Assembly: GCA_902566785.1 (NCBI GenBank)
Contig: CACFKI010000001.1
Coordinates: 1 to 64,000 of the forward strand
Direction: 5' to 3'
Source: an uncultured Pelagibacteraceae bacterium
GTDB taxonomy: Bacteria > Pseudomonadota > Alphaproteobacteria > Pelagibacterales > Pelagibacteraceae
DNA length: 64,000 bases
The position numbers and the translations under genes are program-made. Positions 40,588 to 50,127 of the stretch are shown here, in pieces. Within the stretch, counting starts at the first letter, position 1. Every line of letters starts with the position of its first letter. Under the pieces are notes generated by a model, which was given only the letters and a program-made list of their open reading frames with translations, ran no database searches and was not told where the DNA came from.

Positions 40588-40944
40588 TTAATTCAGTGCT
40601 GCTTGTGCTTTTTTTACTATGATTTTAAATGCCTCTGGACTATCGTATGCTATTTCAGCTAAAATTTTCCTATCCAATTTTATGCCAGATTTATTTAGCC
40701 CATTAATAAATTTTGAATATGTTAATCCTTCAGATCTAACACCTGCATTTATTCTTTGTATCCATAAAGATTTAATATCTCTTTTTTTATTTCTTCTATC
40801 TCTGTAAGCATATTGCATAGCCTTTTCCATTGCTTGGCGAGCTACTCTTATTGTGTTTTTTCTTCTTCCCCACTGACCTTTTACAGCTTTTAAAACTTTT
40901 TTATGTTTTGCTCTACTTGTTACACCTCTTTTTACTCTAGCCAT
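40588..40944 (-). CDS. rplT: 50S ribosomal protein L20
   Basis: A 118-residue early-assembly 23S rRNA-binding protein, starting [19 protein letters not shown] and containing the canonical [22 protein letters not shown]. It is one base downstream of rpmI. L20 often represses its own operon by binding mRNA; whether this applies here cannot be seen. Confidence 0.98.
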   Translation of the reverse strand: MARVKRGVTSRAKHKKVLKAVKGQWGRRKNTIRVARQAMEKAMQYAYRDRRNKKRDIKSLWIQRINAGVRSEGLTYSKFINGLNKSGIKLDRKILAEIAYDSPEAFKIIVKKAQAALN

Positions 40945-40945
40945 T

Positions 40946-41152
40946 TTATCCTCTTAAATTATAAGGCATATAAGATTTTACAATTTTGCTGTCCTGTTTA
41001 GACATTATAGTAGTGCCTCTTTGTTTTCTAATTTGTGAATTAGTTCTTTTAATCATTCCATGCCTTTTACCAGCTTGAGCCATTACAACTTTTCCTTTGG
41101 AGGTAATTTTAAACCTTTTTTTTGCTGAGCTTTTTGTTTTTAGTTTTGGCAT
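40946..41152 (-). CDS. rpmI: 50S ribosomal protein L35
   Basis: A 68-residue basic protein starting [17 protein letters not shown] and ending LPYNLRG-like YMPYNLRG, typical L35. It lies 53 bases downstream of infC and one base before rplT. The gap before it contains the short palindrome AATATTAATATT, which I do not interpret. Confidence 0.97.
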   Translation of the reverse strand: MPKLKTKSSAKKRFKITSKGKVVMAQAGKRHGMIKRTNSQIRKQRGTTIMSKQDSKIVKSYMPYNLRG

Positions 41153-41205
41153 AATTGAGTGGGGTTATACAAATATTAATATTAATTTACAACTAGAAAT
41201 ATTGA

Positions 41206-41751
41206 TTATAATGGTTGAATAACCATAATCATTTGTTTTCCATCGAATTTTGGCTGAAGTTCTACTTTTCCCATGTTTTGCATGTCTTGCTTGATCTTAT
41301 CCATAAGCTCATTTCCTAAGTGTGAATGTTGAAGCTCTCTACCTTTGAATTTAATTGTGAACTTAACTTTATCTCCTTTGGATAAAAATTTTTGTGCATT
41401 TTTGATTTTAAAAGTATAATCATGAACTTCTGTCACTGGTCTAAGTTTGATTTCCTTTAATTCAATTTTCTTTTGTTTTTTTTTTGCTTTATTTGCTTTC
41501 TTTTGAGCATCATATTTGTATTTACCCATGTCCATGATTTTACAGACTGGTGGTTTAGCGTTTGGAGCAATCTCGATTAAATCTAATCCCTCATTTTTGG
41601 CTTTATTAATTGCTTCATTGAGATTTAAAATCCCTAAATTTTCCCCATCACTTGATATCACCTGAACCTCTGATGAAATAATTCTGTTATTTGATCTAGG
41701 CCCTCGATCTTTGGTTCGTCTTTGAAAATAATTTTGTTTGAAATCTGCCAC
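41206..41751 (-). CDS. infC: Translation initiation factor IF-3
   Basis: A 181-residue two-domain IF-3 that checks initiator tRNA and start codon on the 30S subunit. The N-terminal domain has GENLGILNLNEAINKAK, the linker is lysine-rich (ANKAKKKQKKIELKEIKLRP), and the C-terminal domain has FTIKFKGRELQHSHLG. The start is GTG at 41751, immediately after the thrS TAA. Enterobacterial infC uses AUU for autoregulation; here a GTG replaces it. Confidence 0.95.
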   Translation of the reverse strand: MADFKQNYFQRRTKDRGPRSNNRIISSEVQVISSDGENLGILNLNEAINKAKNEGLDLIEIAPNAKPPVCKIMDMGKYKYDAQKKANKAKKKQKKIELKEIKLRPVTEVHDYTFKIKNAQKFLSKGDKVKFTIKFKGRELQHSHLGNELMDKIKQDMQNMGKVELQPKFDGKQMIMVIQPL

Positions 41752-43668
41752 TTAATTTGAATTCGCTTTATTTAACGCAGAATATTTTTTTAAGAATAAT
41801 TTTAATTCCATATTTTCTTGTTTATTAGAATCCAATCTTCTAATAGTTACTGTGTTACTGTCAACTTCTTTTTTTCCACATATAAGCAGAATTGGTATCT
41901 TTGATAAAGAATGTTCCCTTATTTTGTAATTTAAATTATGATTTTTTAAATCAACAATAGATGAAATACCATTTTTTTTAATTTCTCGACTAACTTGTTT
42001 TGCATACGCATCGAAATCACTTGACACAGGAATAACGACTGTCTGAAGTGGAGAAATCCAAAAAGGTAGTTTACCAGCATAATTTTCAATTAAAATACCA
42101 ATAAATCTTTCTAAAGATCCAAACAAAGCTCTATGTAACATAACTGGAATTTTTTTTGATCCATCTTTATCTACAAAAGTTGCTCCAAGGCGGCCAGGTA
42201 AATTTAAATCTACTTGTAAAGTTCCACATTGCCAATCTCTTCCAATTGCATCTCTTAAAACAAATTCTATTTTTGGTCCATAAAATGCACCTTCACCTTT
42301 GTTAATTGAATACTCTAGCTTAGATGCTTTAATAGCTTCTAACAAAGCTTTTTCAGATTTATCCCAAACATTATCATCTCCAACTCTTAAATCTGGTCTA
42401 TCAGAATATTTTAAAATTACATTTTCAAATCCAAGATCTTTGTAAATTTCTAAAATTAAATTTGTAACACTTAAACACTCTTCCGTTATTTGTTCCTCCG
42501 TACAAAAAATGTGTGCATCGTCTTGTGTAAAGGCCCTTACTCTTAAAAGACCATGCAACGCTCCAGAGGGTTCGTATCTATGAACCTTGCCAAATTCTGA
42601 CATTTTTAAGGGTAAATCTCTATAACTTTTAAGTCCTTGATTAAATACCTGAACACATCCTGGACAATTCATAGGTTTTATTGCGAATATTTTTTCATCA
42701 GGTGTAGTAGAGGTGTACATATTAGCGCCAAACTTTTCCCAATGTCCTGATTTTTCCCATAATGATCTATCAAGTATTTCGGGAGTATTTATTTCTTTGT
42801 AACCTGCATCGTCTTGTTTTGATCTCATATAGGAAATTAGTTTTTGAAATAAATTCCAACCTTTTTCATGCCAAAATACTGATCCTGGACTTTCTTCTCG
42901 AAAATGAAATAAATCCATTTCTTTTCCTAATTTTCTATGATCCCTTTTTTCAGCTTCTTCAATTCTTTTTAGATAGTCATCTAATTCTTTCTGTGATGAC
43001 CAACTTGTTCCATAAATTCTTTGAAGCATTTCATTAGTTGAATCACCTCTCCAATATGCACCTGCAACTTTAGTTAATTTAAAATATTTTCCAATTTTTC
43101 CAGTTGATGCTAAATGCGGTCCTCTACATAGGTCATGCCATTTTCCATGAAAATAAATTGAAACTTCCTCACCCTTCGGAATATCTTTTATAATCTCTGA
43201 TTTATAATTTTCTCCAATTTTTTTAAAATGTGTAATTGCTTTTTCTCTATCCCAAACTTCTCGATAAGTTGGCTCATCCCTATCAACTATTTCTGACATT
43301 TTTTTTTCAATTTTTTTTAAGTCATTTTCAGTAAAAGGTTCTTTTCTTGAAAAATCATAGTAAAAACCATTTTCAATAGTAGGTCCTATAGTTACTTGTG
43401 TTCCGGGAAACAATTCTTGGACAGCCATGGCTAATATATGTGCAGTATCATGTCTTATCGTATCTAAACCATCTTTGTCTTTTGCTGTTAAAATTTTTAC
43501 AGTACAATCTTTTTCAATTTCAAAGCTAAGATCTTTTAAATTGCCATCTACACTCATTAGTAAAGCCTCTTTAGCTAAAGACTTACTTATTTTTTCTGCA
43601 ATCTTAATTCCTGAAACTTTTTTCTCAAAAGTTAACTTTTTTCCATCTGGTAAAGTTATGTTAAGCAT
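41752..43668 (-). CDS. thrS: Threonyl-tRNA synthetase
   Basis: A 638-residue class II enzyme with TGS domain (1-60), editing domain with HxxxH-type HDTAHILAMAVQELFP, catalytic core with the zinc-cysteine segment MNCPGCVQVF and HRYEPSGALHGLLRVRAFTQDDAHIF, and an anticodon-binding domain (IVDLKNHNLNYKIREH). Full length, so editing of Ser-tRNA-Thr is retained. Its ATG overlaps the GT4 stop by eight bases; infC follows at once. Confidence 0.97.
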   Translation of the reverse strand: MLNITLPDGKKLTFEKKVSGIKIAEKISKSLAKEALLMSVDGNLKDLSFEIEKDCTVKILTAKDKDGLDTIRHDTAHILAMAVQELFPGTQVTIGPTIENGFYYDFSRKEPFTENDLKKIEKKMSEIVDRDEPTYREVWDREKAITHFKKIGENYKSEIIKDIPKGEEVSIYFHGKWHDLCRGPHLASTGKIGKYFKLTKVAGAYWRGDSTNEMLQRIYGTSWSSQKELDDYLKRIEEAEKRDHRKLGKEMDLFHFREESPGSVFWHEKGWNLFQKLISYMRSKQDDAGYKEINTPEILDRSLWEKSGHWEKFGANMYTSTTPDEKIFAIKPMNCPGCVQVFNQGLKSYRDLPLKMSEFGKVHRYEPSGALHGLLRVRAFTQDDAHIFCTEEQITEECLSVTNLILEIYKDLGFENVILKYSDRPDLRVGDDNVWDKSEKALLEAIKASKLEYSINKGEGAFYGPKIEFVLRDAIGRDWQCGTLQVDLNLPGRLGATFVDKDGSKKIPVMLHRALFGSLERFIGILIENYAGKLPFWISPLQTVVIPVSSDFDAYAKQVSREIKKNGISSIVDLKNHNLNYKIREHSLSKIPILLICGKKEVDSNTVTIRRLDSNKQENMELKLFLKKYSALNKANSN

Positions 43669-44833
43669 TTATTAATTTTTTATATTCTGAATAAGTAGAA
43701 AAACACATTTTTTCAACATTAAATTTGTTTATAACGTTTTTTCTACCCTCATTGCCCATAGATTTCAATGTTGTTTCGTCTAATTGAAATATGTGTGAAA
43801 GTTTATTGCTTAGATCATTAGTATCATTTGCTTTGAATAAAAAACCAGTCTTATTATCTACAATTGTTTCTTTTGCTCCCCCAAGATTACTCGCTAATAT
43901 TACTTTTTCCATTGCTTGAGCTTCCACTGCCACTCTGCCAAAAGCTTCTGGTTCAATTGCACAATTTACTACTATATCAGAAATTTTATATGCTAAAGGC
44001 ATATTTTTACAGTGTTCTATAAATAATATATCCTGAATTAATCTGTATTGTTCCACTAATCTTTGTATTTTTTTTTTATATATTTTCCTTCCTTGATCGC
44101 TACCTAGTATAATAACAAAGAATAATTTATCTGGATTTTTTTGTTTGAATTTATTCAATGCCTCAATGAACATTTCGTGACCTTTCCACGAGGTAAGTCT
44201 ACCTGGAAAAAGAATAATTTTTTTTTGGTAAAAACTTAAACTTTTATCTATTTTCCACTCATTCATAATTTTTAATTCTTCATTATTTTTAATTTTTGAT
44301 GAGTCAAAATATTCTAAGTTTATGCCTCTAAAAATTGTTAATAATCTCTGGTTTTTATTTAAATATTTTAAGTAATTCTCTTTAATGTGAGAAAAAATAA
44401 AATTAGAACCAGCTATAATCAAATCTGATTTTACCATTACAGAATTATAATATTTTTTTATTGAACTATTGAACTTATAAGTTCCATGAAATGTTGTAAC
44501 AAACTTTATTCTTGTAATTTTTGAAGCCATCAGACAAGACCAGCCAGGCGCACGACTTCTAGCATGTATAATGTTAATTCTAAATAAAAGAATTAAAAAA
44601 ATAATTATTATTGTATTTATTAAGATTAAAATTGGATTCTTGCTTTGAACAGGCAGTCTTATTAATTTAACTTTATTTTTATCAATATATTTTAAAAGAG
44701 GACCACCACTAGTGACAATATAAGATTTTGAACCTTGTTCGTTTAAATAATGAGCTAAATCATAACATCCAGTTTCAGCTCCCCCATAACCCAATTTAGG
44801 AATAACTTGTAAAACTTTTAATTTAGATGACAT
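43661..44833 (-). CDS. Glycosyltransferase family 4
   Basis: A 390-residue GT-B protein starting MSSKLKVLQVIPKLGYGGAETGC, the GGAE donor-side loop of many GT4 enzymes. ILFPGRLTSWKGHEMFIEAL and PEAFGRVAVEAQAMEKVILAS carry the E-x7-E nucleotide-sugar motif. The sugar and acceptor are unknown; lipopolysaccharide or exopolysaccharide assembly is likely. It is co-directional with thrS and overlaps it by eight bases, so it may lead that operon. Confidence 0.9.
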   Translation of the reverse strand: MSSKLKVLQVIPKLGYGGAETGCYDLAHYLNEQGSKSYIVTSGGPLLKYIDKNKVKLIRLPVQSKNPILILINTIIIIFLILLFRINIIHARSRAPGWSCLMASKITRIKFVTTFHGTYKFNSSIKKYYNSVMVKSDLIIAGSNFIFSHIKENYLKYLNKNQRLLTIFRGINLEYFDSSKIKNNEELKIMNEWKIDKSLSFYQKKIILFPGRLTSWKGHEMFIEALNKFKQKNPDKLFFVIILGSDQGRKIYKKKIQRLVEQYRLIQDILFIEHCKNMPLAYKISDIVVNCAIEPEAFGRVAVEAQAMEKVILASNLGGAKETIVDNKTGFLFKANDTNDLSNKLSHIFQLDETTLKSMGNEGRKNVINKFNVEKMCFSTYSEYKKLINA

Positions 44834-44875
44834 TTGATAAGATTATATATTAAGAATTAATCTATATAAACTTTA

Positions 44876-45631
44876 ATGAATAATTTTAAATTTTTAAAAG
44901 TAGCTTCTAATATAAAAATAAGGTTTTTAAGGAATAAATACAAAAATTTGCCATTTGTAGTTTTTTTACATGGATTCAAATCAGACTTGGAGGGAAAAAA
45001 ACCTTCTACATTAGTCAAATATTGTAATTCAAAAAAAATAGGTTTTTTAGCATTGGAATATTCGGGACATGGAAAATCTTCAGGTAAATTTATAAATGGA
45101 AATATTACTAAATGGTCAAATCAAACTACATATGTAATAAAAAAAATAGTAAAAAAAAATGACTTTATTTTAGTTGGTTCAAGTATGGGATCGTGGATAT
45201 CAATGAAACAATTTAGAATTTTTAAAAATCAAATTATTGGATTTTTAGGTATTGGTTCAGCACCAGAATTTCTAGAACATTTAATGTGGAAAAAATTTTC
45301 AAAGAAAATCAAAAAAGAAATTATTAAAAATAAAGTTTATAACTTAAAACATGGAAGTTATGAATATCCAATAACTTATCAATTAATTAAAGATGGAAGA
45401 GATAACAAAGTGCTCAATAAAAAAATTGATTACTTAAAAAATGTTACTATGATACATGGAAGTAAGGATGAAGTAGTTCCGATAAGTTTTTCAAGAAAAA
45501 TATTAAAAATATTTTCAAAATCAAAAAAAAAATTGCTTATCATTAAAAATGGAGATCATAGTTTATCTTCAAAGAAAAATTTAAAAAAAATTATAAGAGA
45601 ATTAGACTTGATTGTTTCTACACAATCTTAA
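44876..45631 (+). CDS. Alpha/beta hydrolase
   Basis: A 251-residue alpha/beta-hydrolase fold. The nucleophile elbow is GSSMG, the oxyanion region VVFLHGFKSD, the acid lies in GSKDEVVP and the catalytic histidine in NGDHSLS. These are all in the proper order, so the enzyme should be active. EYSGHGKSSG resembles acyl-protein or depolymerase-like esterases. The substrate is not known. It is divergent from GT4, and its stop interlocks with gltB at a shared TTAA. Confidence 0.9.
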   Translation: MNNFKFLKVASNIKIRFLRNKYKNLPFVVFLHGFKSDLEGKKPSTLVKYCNSKKIGFLALEYSGHGKSSGKFINGNITKWSNQTTYVIKKIVKKNDFILVGSSMGSWISMKQFRIFKNQIIGFLGIGSAPEFLEHLMWKKFSKKIKKEIIKNKVYNLKHGSYEYPITYQLIKDGRDNKVLNKKIDYLKNVTMIHGSKDEVVPISFSRKILKIFSKSKKKLLIIKNGDHSLSSKKNLKKIIRELDLIVSTQS

Positions 45632-48600
45632 ACTGCAATATCAACCTTAGATTTTAGTGAAATTGGATTTTTAAGTTTGTTTAACATTTCTTTCGGGCAC
45701 ACTTGAAAAAAACTATCTTTTTCAATATCAAAATTCTCTAATATATTTTTAGCTATCTTTGAGCCAGTTTCTTCAAAATGTCTTTTAATTAAATTTTTTA
45801 AATAGTTTTCCCAATATTCTGTTTCTATTCTTTGCCATATAACTGTTTCAGGGTTTACTTTTTTTTCAAAATCATTTGTTTTATCATATATAAATGCCAT
45901 TCCTCCAGTCATGCCAGCTGCAAAATTATCTCCAACATCACCTAAAATTACGACATTCCCACCAGTCATATACTCACAACCATTAGAGTCACATCCTTCA
46001 ATTACAGAAGTTGCTCCAGAATTTCTTACCGCAAATCTTTCCCCTGCCTGACCTGAGGCAAATAAATAACCAGATGTAGCACCATACAATACAGTATTTC
46101 CAATAATAGTATTTTGATTTGAAATAAGATTACTTTCATCTTGTAATTTTATAGCAATTGTTGCTCCTGACAATCCTTTAGCAACATAATCATTAGCATC
46201 ACCTTTTAAATTTAATTTAAGGCCTTTTATTCCAAAAGCACCAAAAGACTGCCCTGCAGACCCTTTGAAATTTAATGTATATTTATTTTCATGTAATTTA
46301 TTGTCTCCAAATTTTTTATACAATTCATATGATATTCTTGTACCTACTGCACGATCTGTATTTTTAATTTCATAAATTTTTTTGAAATTTTCATTTTTAT
46401 TTATTAATTCATTAATTTCAGGCCATATTTTTTGATCAATAGTTTCTGGAACCTGAATTATTGAATTATCTTCACAATATCTTTTTTTTTCACCTGGATC
46501 AGTCTGCACAAATAGTGGGTTTAAATCTAAATCATCTAAATTTGGAGATCCTTTGCTTATCTGTTTAAGTAAATCAGTTCTACCTATAATTTCATTTAAA
46601 TTTTTAAAACCTAATTCTGCTAAAATTTCTCTTACCTCTTGCGCAACAAAAGAGAACAAATTTACAACCTTTTCAGGTGTTCCACTAAATTTTTTTCTTA
46701 ATTCTTCATCCTGGGTACATACTCCAACTGGACATGTATTTGAGTGACATTGTCTAACCATAATACATCCCATCGCAACAAGTGCCGTAGTAGCAATACC
46801 AAATTCTTCAGCTCCCATCATTGCTGCAATAACTACATCCCTTCCAGTTTTAATACCTCCATCAGTTCTTAAAGTCACAGAATGTCTTAAATTGTTTAGA
46901 GTTAAAACTTGGTTTGCCTCTGTTAAACCCATCTCCCAAGGTACTCCGACATATTTAACACTTGTTTGGGGTGTAGCACCAGTTCCTCCATTATGACCTG
47001 AAATTAAAATTATATCAGCTTTTGCCTTTGCAACACCTGCTGCAATAGTTCCAACGCCAGAAGAGGCAACAAGCTTTACTCCTACTCGCGCTTTAGGATT
47101 AATTTGTTTCAAATCATAAATCAATTGCGCAAGATCTTCTATTGAATAAATATCATGATGAGGCGGAGGAGAAATTAATGTAACACCTGGCGTTGAATGC
47201 CTTAATTTTGCAATTTCCTCTGTAACCTTAAAACCAGGTAATTGACCCCCTTCTCCAGGTTTCGCTCCTTGAGCAATTTTAATTTCTATTTCATTACAAT
47301 TATTAAGATAATCTATTGTAACTCCAAATCTTGCTGAAGCTATTTGTTTAACTCTAGAATTTGCTGAGTCACCATTTTCTAAAACTTTGAATCTATTTTT
47401 ATCCTCTCCACCCTCTCCACTGCAAGAAGCACCTTTAATTCTATTCATGGCTATTGCTAGTGTTTCATGTGCTTCTTTAGACAATGCTCCATGTGACATG
47501 CTCCCACTTCCAAATCTTTTAAGAATATTATTAATTGGCTCAACTTCATTTATGTCAATTTTAGTTTCTTTTTTAAAATCAACAAGGTCTCTTAAATTTA
47601 TTGGAGGTAAATCATAAATACCTTTGGCATATTTTTTATACAAATCATAAGAATTTTTTGTTACCGCTGTTTGCAATAAATGAATTAATTTTCCTTGGTA
47701 TTGGTGTGTTTCACCATTTTTTCTATATCTATACAAACCACCTATTGGAAGAACATTGCTTTTATTTTCAAAAGCTTTTTCATGGTTTGCTCTAATTTTT
47801 TTTTCTATTCCAATTAAGCCTATACCAGATATCTTTGATAAAACTCCTGGGAAATAATCGTTAACAATTGATCTGCTTAATCCTACTGTTTCAAAATTAC
47901 AACCACCCCTATACGAACTAATAACAGAAATACCCATTTTTGACATGATTTTTAAAAGACCAGAATTAATTGATTTGATGTATTTACTTACACATTCATC
48001 GTAATTAAGTTTTCCAAATAGATTTTTCGAAAATCTACTAAAAATACTATCTAATGCTAAATAAGGATTTACAGTGGTTGCACCAACTCCAATCAAAGTA
48101 GCAAATGAGTGGGTATCTAATGCCTCACCAGATTGAACATTTATAGAAACATAGCCTCTTAATTTTTGGTTAATTAAATAAGTATTTATAGCACCAACGC
48201 ATAAAAGCATCGGAACTGGTAACAAATCTATTGAAACATTTTTATCAGAAAGAACTAATTGGGTAATCCCTTTTCTAACAGCTATTTCTGCCTCACTTTT
48301 AATTCTATTAATTGAGTCCTCTAAATTCTCCTCACTCTTAAAAGTACAATCTATAACCTCATAATTATTTCCAAAATAATTTAAAAAATTACTAAACTGC
48401 GAATTCGATAAAATTGGACTTTCTAATACGTAGATATTTTTTTCTGTAAGATTATTAAAGTCTAGTATATTCCCTAAATTACCAAATCTGGTTTTTAAAC
48501 TCATCACTTTATTTTCCCTGAGAGAGTCAATCGGAGGGTTCGTAACCTGACTAAAGTTCTGTCTAAAAAAATGATAAAGTGGTCTATATTTATCTGATAA

Positions 48601-50127
48601 TACTGCTAATGGGGTATCATCACCCATCGATCCAGTAGCCTCTTTAGCGTCCTCTACCATTGGATGTAAAATTAATTCCAGATCTTCTAAACTAACTCCA
48701 AAGCAATGTTGCTTTTGCCTTAGATCCTCTCCCTCGAACAAGCTTTTTTCGTTCTTAATTGTTAATTTTTTATCAAGATCAATTATTTGGTTATTAAAAT
48801 GTTTATATTCTTTAGCTAAAAAATTTTTAATTTGATTATTTTTATATATTTTTCCTTTTTCTAATCTTACACCCAGCACATCCCCTGGTCCCAGTCTTCC
48901 TTTTGAAATTATTAATTTTTCATTGAACTCTATCATTCCTGTTTCCGATCCAGCGAATAACAATTTATCTTTCGTAATTGAATATCTCAAAGGTCTAAGA
49001 CCATTTCTATCATTTGCAACAATTGCCCATTCATTATCTGTTGCTGCTATAGCAGCAGGTCCATCCCATGGTTCCATTGTACTATTTAAAAAATTAAATA
49101 ATTGTTGTTGATCTCTTGATAAAATTTTACTTTTTTTTGACCAAGCATCAGGTATTAACATGAGTTTTGCTAAAGGTGCTGATTGACCAGATACATTCAA
49201 TAGTTCAAAAACATTATCTAATGAAGCAGAGTCTGAATTTCCAGATGGAATGACTGGTTTTAGATTTTCCATATCCTCAAATAATGGACTGAACATTTCT
49301 TGTTCATGAACCTTCATCCAATTAATATTTCCTTTTAGGGTATTTATTTCTCCATTATGTGCTAAAGATCTAAAAGGCTGAGCTAAGTCCCAACTAGGAG
49401 CTGTATTCGTAGAAAATCTTTGGTGAAATATTGCAAACCTTGATATAAATCTTTTATCTTTCAAATCAACATAAAAATCAGATAAAGCCTCAGCAAGAAA
49501 CATGCCTTTATAAATAATTGATTTAGAACTAAATGAACAAATATAAAAATTATTTAAATTACTTTTTGTTGCCTCTTTTTCAATTATTCTTCTAGCTTCA
49601 TACAACTTTACATCTAAATCTTTTCCTATTTTAGATTTATCATTATGTTTAAATAAAACCTGTGCTATTTCTGGTCTTGTAATTTCTGCTTTTTCTCCCA
49701 GGACACTTGGATTAACTGGCACCTGTCTCCATCCATAGATATTAAAATTTTTTTTTGTAAGAACACTCTCGATAATTGTTCTACATTGCTCTTGCGCAGC
49801 ATAATTATTTCTTGGAAGAAAGACCATCCCTACGCATACCTCGCTATTATCATGTTTGTGACCAGTGTTTTCTATTTTCTCAATAAAAAAATCTTGTGGA
49901 ATTTCTATATGAATTCCTGCACCATCTCCTGTCTTGCCATCAGCATCAACTGCACCTCTGTGCCATACAGCTTTGAGAGCTTCAATTCCATATTCTACTA
50001 CTTTTCTTGACTTCCTACCCTCAGTTGATGCTACTAAACCTACTCCACACGCATCATGCTCTTGGTTTTCATGATAAATATTATTTTTTTTTAATAAATT
50101 TTGGTTTTTTTTTCTTAAATTTTTCAC
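45628..50127 (-). CDS. gltB: Glutamate synthase (NADPH) large subunit
   Basis: A 1499-residue GOGAT alpha subunit that makes two glutamates from glutamine and 2-oxoglutarate. EHDACGVGLVAS holds the amidotransferase nucleophile at Cys27, implying removal of a 26-residue propeptide. The central domain, FMN barrel with GEGGEDKNRF, the 3Fe-4S cysteines in CIMVRQCHSNTCPVGVC and the C-terminal beta-helix (GNTVLYGATSGYLFASG) are all present. It overlaps gltD by four bases, so the subunits are made together. Confidence 0.97.
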   Translation of the reverse strand: MKNLRKKNQNLLKKNNIYHENQEHDACGVGLVASTEGRKSRKVVEYGIEALKAVWHRGAVDADGKTGDGAGIHIEIPQDFFIEKIENTGHKHDNSEVCVGMVFLPRNNYAAQEQCRTIIESVLTKKNFNIYGWRQVPVNPSVLGEKAEITRPEIAQVLFKHNDKSKIGKDLDVKLYEARRIIEKEATKSNLNNFYICSFSSKSIIYKGMFLAEALSDFYVDLKDKRFISRFAIFHQRFSTNTAPSWDLAQPFRSLAHNGEINTLKGNINWMKVHEQEMFSPLFEDMENLKPVIPSGNSDSASLDNVFELLNVSGQSAPLAKLMLIPDAWSKKSKILSRDQQQLFNFLNSTMEPWDGPAAIAATDNEWAIVANDRNGLRPLRYSITKDKLLFAGSETGMIEFNEKLIISKGRLGPGDVLGVRLEKGKIYKNNQIKNFLAKEYKHFNNQIIDLDKKLTIKNEKSLFEGEDLRQKQHCFGVSLEDLELILHPMVEDAKEATGSMGDDTPLAVLSDKYRPLYHFFRQNFSQVTNPPIDSLRENKVMSLKTRFGNLGNILDFNNLTEKNIYVLESPILSNSQFSNFLNYFGNNYEVIDCTFKSEENLEDSINRIKSEAEIAVRKGITQLVLSDKNVSIDLLPVPMLLCVGAINTYLINQKLRGYVSINVQSGEALDTHSFATLIGVGATTVNPYLALDSIFSRFSKNLFGKLNYDECVSKYIKSINSGLLKIMSKMGISVISSYRGGCNFETVGLSRSIVNDYFPGVLSKISGIGLIGIEKKIRANHEKAFENKSNVLPIGGLYRYRKNGETHQYQGKLIHLLQTAVTKNSYDLYKKYAKGIYDLPPINLRDLVDFKKETKIDINEVEPINNILKRFGSGSMSHGALSKEAHETLAIAMNRIKGASCSGEGGEDKNRFKVLENGDSANSRVKQIASARFGVTIDYLNNCNEIEIKIAQGAKPGEGGQLPGFKVTEEIAKLRHSTPGVTLISPPPHHDIYSIEDLAQLIYDLKQINPKARVGVKLVASSGVGTIAAGVAKAKADIILISGHNGGTGATPQTSVKYVGVPWEMGLTEANQVLTLNNLRHSVTLRTDGGIKTGRDVVIAAMMGAEEFGIATTALVAMGCIMVRQCHSNTCPVGVCTQDEELRKKFSGTPEKVVNLFSFVAQEVREILAELGFKNLNEIIGRTDLLKQISKGSPNLDDLDLNPLFVQTDPGEKKRYCEDNSIIQVPETIDQKIWPEINELINKNENFKKIYEIKNTDRAVGTRISYELYKKFGDNKLHENKYTLNFKGSAGQSFGAFGIKGLKLNLKGDANDYVAKGLSGATIAIKLQDESNLISNQNTIIGNTVLYGATSGYLFASGQAGERFAVRNSGATSVIEGCDSNGCEYMTGGNVVILGDVGDNFAAGMTGGMAFIYDKTNDFEKKVNPETVIWQRIETEYWENYLKNLIKRHFEETGSKIAKNILENFDIEKDSFFQVCPKEMLNKLKNPISLKSKVDIAV

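Noticed and set aside
41153-41205. Palindrome AATATTAATATT in the infC-rpmI gap as a regulatory site
   Set aside because: Pure A/T palindromes of this size are expected by chance in this composition.
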